In this document: piece by piece, positions 5,886-8,032 of the stretch
How positions within the stretch are numbered: position 1 is the first letter of the stretch
How the letters are laid out: every line of letters begins with the position of its first letter
NCBI GenBank assembly: GCA_022013395.1
Contig: JAKLQL010000073.1
Span: 1-8,032 of the forward strand
Source of the DNA: Acetobacterium sp.
GTDB lineage: Bacteria > Bacillota > Clostridia > Eubacteriales > Eubacteriaceae
Length of the DNA stretch: 8,032 nt
Reading direction: 5' to 3'
The notes under the pieces: generated by a model
The model's database searches: none
The model's input: the letters and a program-made list of their open reading frames with translations, nothing else
Told to the model about the DNA's origin: nothing
Made by a program: the position numbers and the translations under genes

Positions 5886-6902
5886 ATGATTGAAATAAAG
5901 GATGTCACCCTTAAATATTCAAGTACTAAGGGGATTTTTGACTTGAATTTAAAGGTTGGCAAAGGTGAGGTGTTTGGTTATGTCGGACCAAATGATGCTG
6001 GAAAAACGACAACCATTCGGATGCTTATGGGGTTTATCCGGGCTGGTCGGGGGAGTGCCACCATCGACGGACTAAACTGTTTTAGCAGAGCATCGGCGAT
6101 CCAAAAGCATCTGGGTTATGTCCCTGAGGATGTGGCCCTCTTTGAAAACATGCGGGTGAAAGAGTATCTCAATTTTATCAGACAAATGCGCGGGTCCTTC
6201 GGAGCAAAAGATACAAAAGTCAGAGACGAGTTAATCGAGCGCTTTGAAGTGGATACTCGGGGCAAAATCGAAAATATGTCAAATGGTATGAAAAAGAGAC
6301 TTGCCATTGTGACGGCCTTGATGCATGATCCCCAAATTATGGTGCTGGATGAACCCACCAGCGGACTGGATCCGCTGATGCAGTCCCGGCTTCTGGATCT
6401 CATTCTGGAAGAAAAACGACGGGGAAAAACAGTGTTGTTAGCGACGCACAAATTTGAAGAAGTGGAACGAACCTGCAACCGGGTCGGAGTCCTTAAAGAA
6501 GGCCATCTGGTTGAAGATACCGATATCGTCAGTCTGCGAGCTCAAGAAACCAAAGCTTATCTGGTTAAATTTGCAGCACCTCCCAATCTGGAACAAATTA
6601 AAAAATATGGTTTCGGTTATCACCAGTTTTCACAAAGTGACTTCGAAATCTTTTCACAGGGAGACCGGATTGACGTGCTCTTAAAGGTTTTATCTCATGA
6701 AAAGGTGTTGGTGTTTAATTCAAAAACCCAATCGTTGGAAGAAATCTTCCAACAGCATTATCACAAAGAAATTAAACATAAAGAGACTAAAAAAGCTGTG
6801 CAAAATAAAGACGAGAAAATAAAAGTAGTCAGAGAGAAAGACCTGAAACCGCAAGAAAATGCGGATAGTACGAAAAAAGCCATGGAGGTAAAAAAAGCAT
6901 GA
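5886..6902 (+). CDS. ABC exporter ATP-binding protein with a charged C-terminal tail
   Basis: This 338-residue cytoplasmic ATPase drives the permease encoded next to it. The Walker A motif is GPNDAGKT (34-41). The usual Gly of GPNGAGKT is replaced by D37, while the invariant G39, K40 and T41 remain. The Q-loop position reads GYVPEDVALFEN (77-88), with Glu where Gln is usual. The signature is MSNGMKKR (131-138), a relaxed version of LSGGQ. Walker B is IMVLDEP (151-157) with catalytic E156, the D-loop is SGLD (159-162) and the switch His is H188 (LLATHKFEE). The ATPase core and its C-terminal domain end near residue 293. Residues 294-338 form a Lys/Glu-rich tail without hydrophobic pattern, probably disordered. 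TAAGGAGA at 5872-5879 supports the start. The 3' end overlaps the permease gene by four bases, and the permease ribosome binding site lies inside the tail codons. The substrate cannot be told; bacteriocin/antibiotic-type or general ABC-2 exporters are the nearest relatives in style. Confidence 0.93.
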   Translation: MIEIKDVTLKYSSTKGIFDLNLKVGKGEVFGYVGPNDAGKTTTIRMLMGFIRAGRGSATIDGLNCFSRASAIQKHLGYVPEDVALFENMRVKEYLNFIRQMRGSFGAKDTKVRDELIERFEVDTRGKIENMSNGMKKRLAIVTALMHDPQIMVLDEPTSGLDPLMQSRLLDLILEEKRRGKTVLLATHKFEEVERTCNRVGVLKEGHLVEDTDIVSLRAQETKAYLVKFAAPPNLEQIKKYGFGYHQFSQSDFEIFSQGDRIDVLLKVLSHEKVLVFNSKTQSLEEIFQQHYHKEIKHKETKKAVQNKDEKIKVVREKDLKPQENADSTKKAMEVKKA

Positions 6903-7699
6903 GTATTCCCTTGTTTCTGAAAAACATGAAAAACAATACCCTTCTGCTTCTTCTTTTTATGGCATTGATGTCCATTTATCTGGCTGTTATCATCTATATG
7001 TATGACCCGAACGGGATTGGCGCATTAGTGGATATGTTGTCCATCCTACCAGTAACCCTGGTTAACGCTATGGGCTTTGGCACAATTGATAGTGGTCTCA
7101 CTGGATTTATTGCCAGTATGTTTTATGGTTTTCTGATTTATCTTTTCCCGATGGTTTACTGTATCATTTTGGCCAATCGACTGGTGGCAAAATGGGTTTA
7201 TGAAGGATCTTTTATCAGCTTATTGAGTACCCCTAATAGTCGGATTAAAATCATTGTCACCCAGGGAATTTATCTGCTGGCTTCCATTGCCGTTCTGTTT
7301 ACGGTGCTTTTTCTGGTAGGGTATGGGATGAGTCAACATTTTTTCCCGGGAATGTTGGATGAAAAAGTATTTTTAAAATTAAATATCGGTGCGTGTCTGA
7401 TGACTATGACGATTGGAATGTTCTGTTTTTTCTTTTCCTGTCTGTTTAACAGTACCAAACCAGCACTGTTCTTTGGAGCTTTGCTCCCGATTGTTTTTTT
7501 CTTGCTCAATACACTCAGCAAGCTTTCTGAGAAGACGGCCTTTTTAGGAAAGTTTTCTTTATATAATACTTTTGACGGACTTGCTATTGTCAATGGACAA
7601 AGTAGTATCACTTTGATTAGCGGTGGTTTTGCGATGTTTATTTTACTGTTGTTTATAGTATCAGTAGGGGTATTCAGTCTAAAACGCCTGCCGGTATAA
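6899..7699 (+). CDS. ABC-2 type transporter permease
   Basis: This 266-residue integral membrane protein has about six predicted membrane segments, at roughly 14-34, 68-92, 118-143, 160-182, 187-206 and 236-260. That count is typical of ABC-2 type export permeases. The short charged N-terminus and the loop after segment two (LANRLVAKWVYEGSF, then LLSTPNSR), which likely contacts the ATPase, fit the family. The ATG overlaps the TGA of the ATPase gene (ATGA, 6899-6902), and GGAGGT at 6884-6889 gives a strong ribosome binding site. Tight translational coupling and strand make the two proteins one transporter, probably an ATPase dimer with a permease dimer. No extracytoplasmic or peptidase domain is present. 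The exported substrate is unknown. A terminator follows directly. Confidence 0.88.
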   Translation: MSIPLFLKNMKNNTLLLLLFMALMSIYLAVIIYMYDPNGIGALVDMLSILPVTLVNAMGFGTIDSGLTGFIASMFYGFLIYLFPMVYCIILANRLVAKWVYEGSFISLLSTPNSRIKIIVTQGIYLLASIAVLFTVLFLVGYGMSQHFFPGMLDEKVFLKLNIGACLMTMTIGMFCFFFSCLFNSTKPALFFGALLPIVFFLLNTLSKLSEKTAFLGKFSLYNTFDGLAIVNGQSSITLISGGFAMFILLLFIVSVGVFSLKRLPV

Positions 7700-7717
7700 G
7701 TTTGTTTTCTAATTAAT

Positions 7718-7776
7718 AAGCCAGCAATGTCCTAAAGATACTAACATTAGGGCGTTGCTGGCTTTGCTTTGGTTTT
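7718..7776. terminator. Strong terminator closing the rsmA-ABC operon
   Basis: Arms 7718-7735 (AAGCCAGCAATGTCCTAA) and 7747-7764 (TTAGGGCGTTGCTGGCTT) pair over 18 positions with two G-U wobbles and no bulge. The loop is 11 bases, followed by a T-rich stretch (TGCTTTGGTTTT). It lies 18 bases after the permease stop. The convergent gene on the other strand ends at 7788, so the hairpin can serve both directions; on the minus strand the following T-tract is weaker. Confidence 0.88.
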
Positions 7777-7787
7777 ACTCGATTGTG

Positions 7788-8032
7788 TTATTCAATTGTG
7801 TTTTTTAGGATACCGATTTTTTCAATGGCGGCTTCAATTACGTCACCATGCTGTAAAAACTGCGGCGGATCAAGCGCAAAGCCGACACCTGCTGGGGTTC
7901 CGGTCAGAATGATGTCTCCTGGCAGCAGCGTCATGCCCTGGGACAGGTCGCTGATGATAGAAGGAATATCAAAGATCATCCGACCAGTATTGGAGTGCTG
8001 CCGGACTTCGCCGTTGACGCGACAGGTAATGT
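7788..8032 (-). CDS. Fumarylacetoacetate hydrolase family protein, C-terminal part
   Basis: Only the last 80 residues are in the window; the frame continues past 8032, so the 5' end is missing and the ATG at 7979 is an internal Met, not the start. The visible sequence ([19 protein letters not shown], then [22 protein letters not shown], then [13 protein letters not shown]) is the typical C-terminal half of the FAH fold. It includes the [10 protein letters not shown] segment that lines the active site. Members are metal-dependent (Mg or Mn) cytoplasmic enzymes that hydrolyse, decarboxylate or isomerise 2-oxo or acylpyruvate-type acids, for example acylpyruvases, oxaloacetate decarboxylases and catechol meta-cleavage enzymes. 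The metal-binding Glu/Glu/Asp set lies upstream, outside the window, so the reaction cannot be assigned. It is convergent with the exporter operon and ends in TAA. Confidence 0.93.
   Translation of the reverse strand, partial: ITCRVNGEVRQHSNTGRMIFDIPSIISDLSQGMTLLPGDIILTGTPAGVGFALDPPQFLQHGDVIEAAIEKIGILKNTIE

Overview
The window looks like chromosomal DNA of a low-GC Gram-positive anaerobe of the Clostridia. The evidence is the A/T-rich intergenic DNA, strong GGAGG-type ribosome binding sites, intrinsic terminators with T-tracts, a CHAP plus GBS-Bsp-like wall hydrolase, and the style of the RsmA and ABC proteins. An Acetobacterium/Eubacteriaceae-like host is my best guess from protein style, but nothing here proves the genus. 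I see no phage, insertion-sequence, CRISPR, rRNA or tRNA signal.

Layout: (1) 106-1302, a single-gene unit on the + strand: an extended -10 promoter, a long leader, an uncharacterised 347-residue cytoplasmic protein (small beta domain, charged coiled coil, Cys-containing C-terminal domain) and a clean terminator. (2) 1468-3090, a + strand gene for a soluble PAS-PAS-GGDEF diguanylate cyclase. An in-frame TGA at 2764-2766 cuts it inside the GGDEF domain, before the GGEEF active site, although the downstream frame is intact to its natural stop. (3) 3142-3204, a long hairpin acting as shared terminator for the cyclase gene and the convergent gene. (4) 3214-4284, a - strand gene for a secreted CHAP-domain cell-wall hydrolase with its own promoter. 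(5) 4285-4973, about 690 bases of A/T-rich DNA without a convincing gene, ending in two candidate promoters. (6) 4974-7699, a + strand operon: rsmA (ksgA), an ABC ATPase and an ABC-2 type permease, with a 27-base gap and then an ATGA overlap, closed by a strong terminator. (7) 7788-8032, the 3' end of a - strand fumarylacetoacetate hydrolase family gene that runs out of the window.

How the parts relate: the ATPase and permease form one membrane exporter and are probably co-transcribed with the 16S rRNA dimethyltransferase. The other genes are separate transcription units. The most notable observation is the TGA-interrupted but otherwise intact diguanylate cyclase, with a perfect 8-bp inverted repeat starting exactly at the stop codon. 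It may be a fresh null mutation, a sequencing error beside a T-run, or a readthrough site. The best candidate for undescribed biology is the uncharacterised protein at 218-1261.
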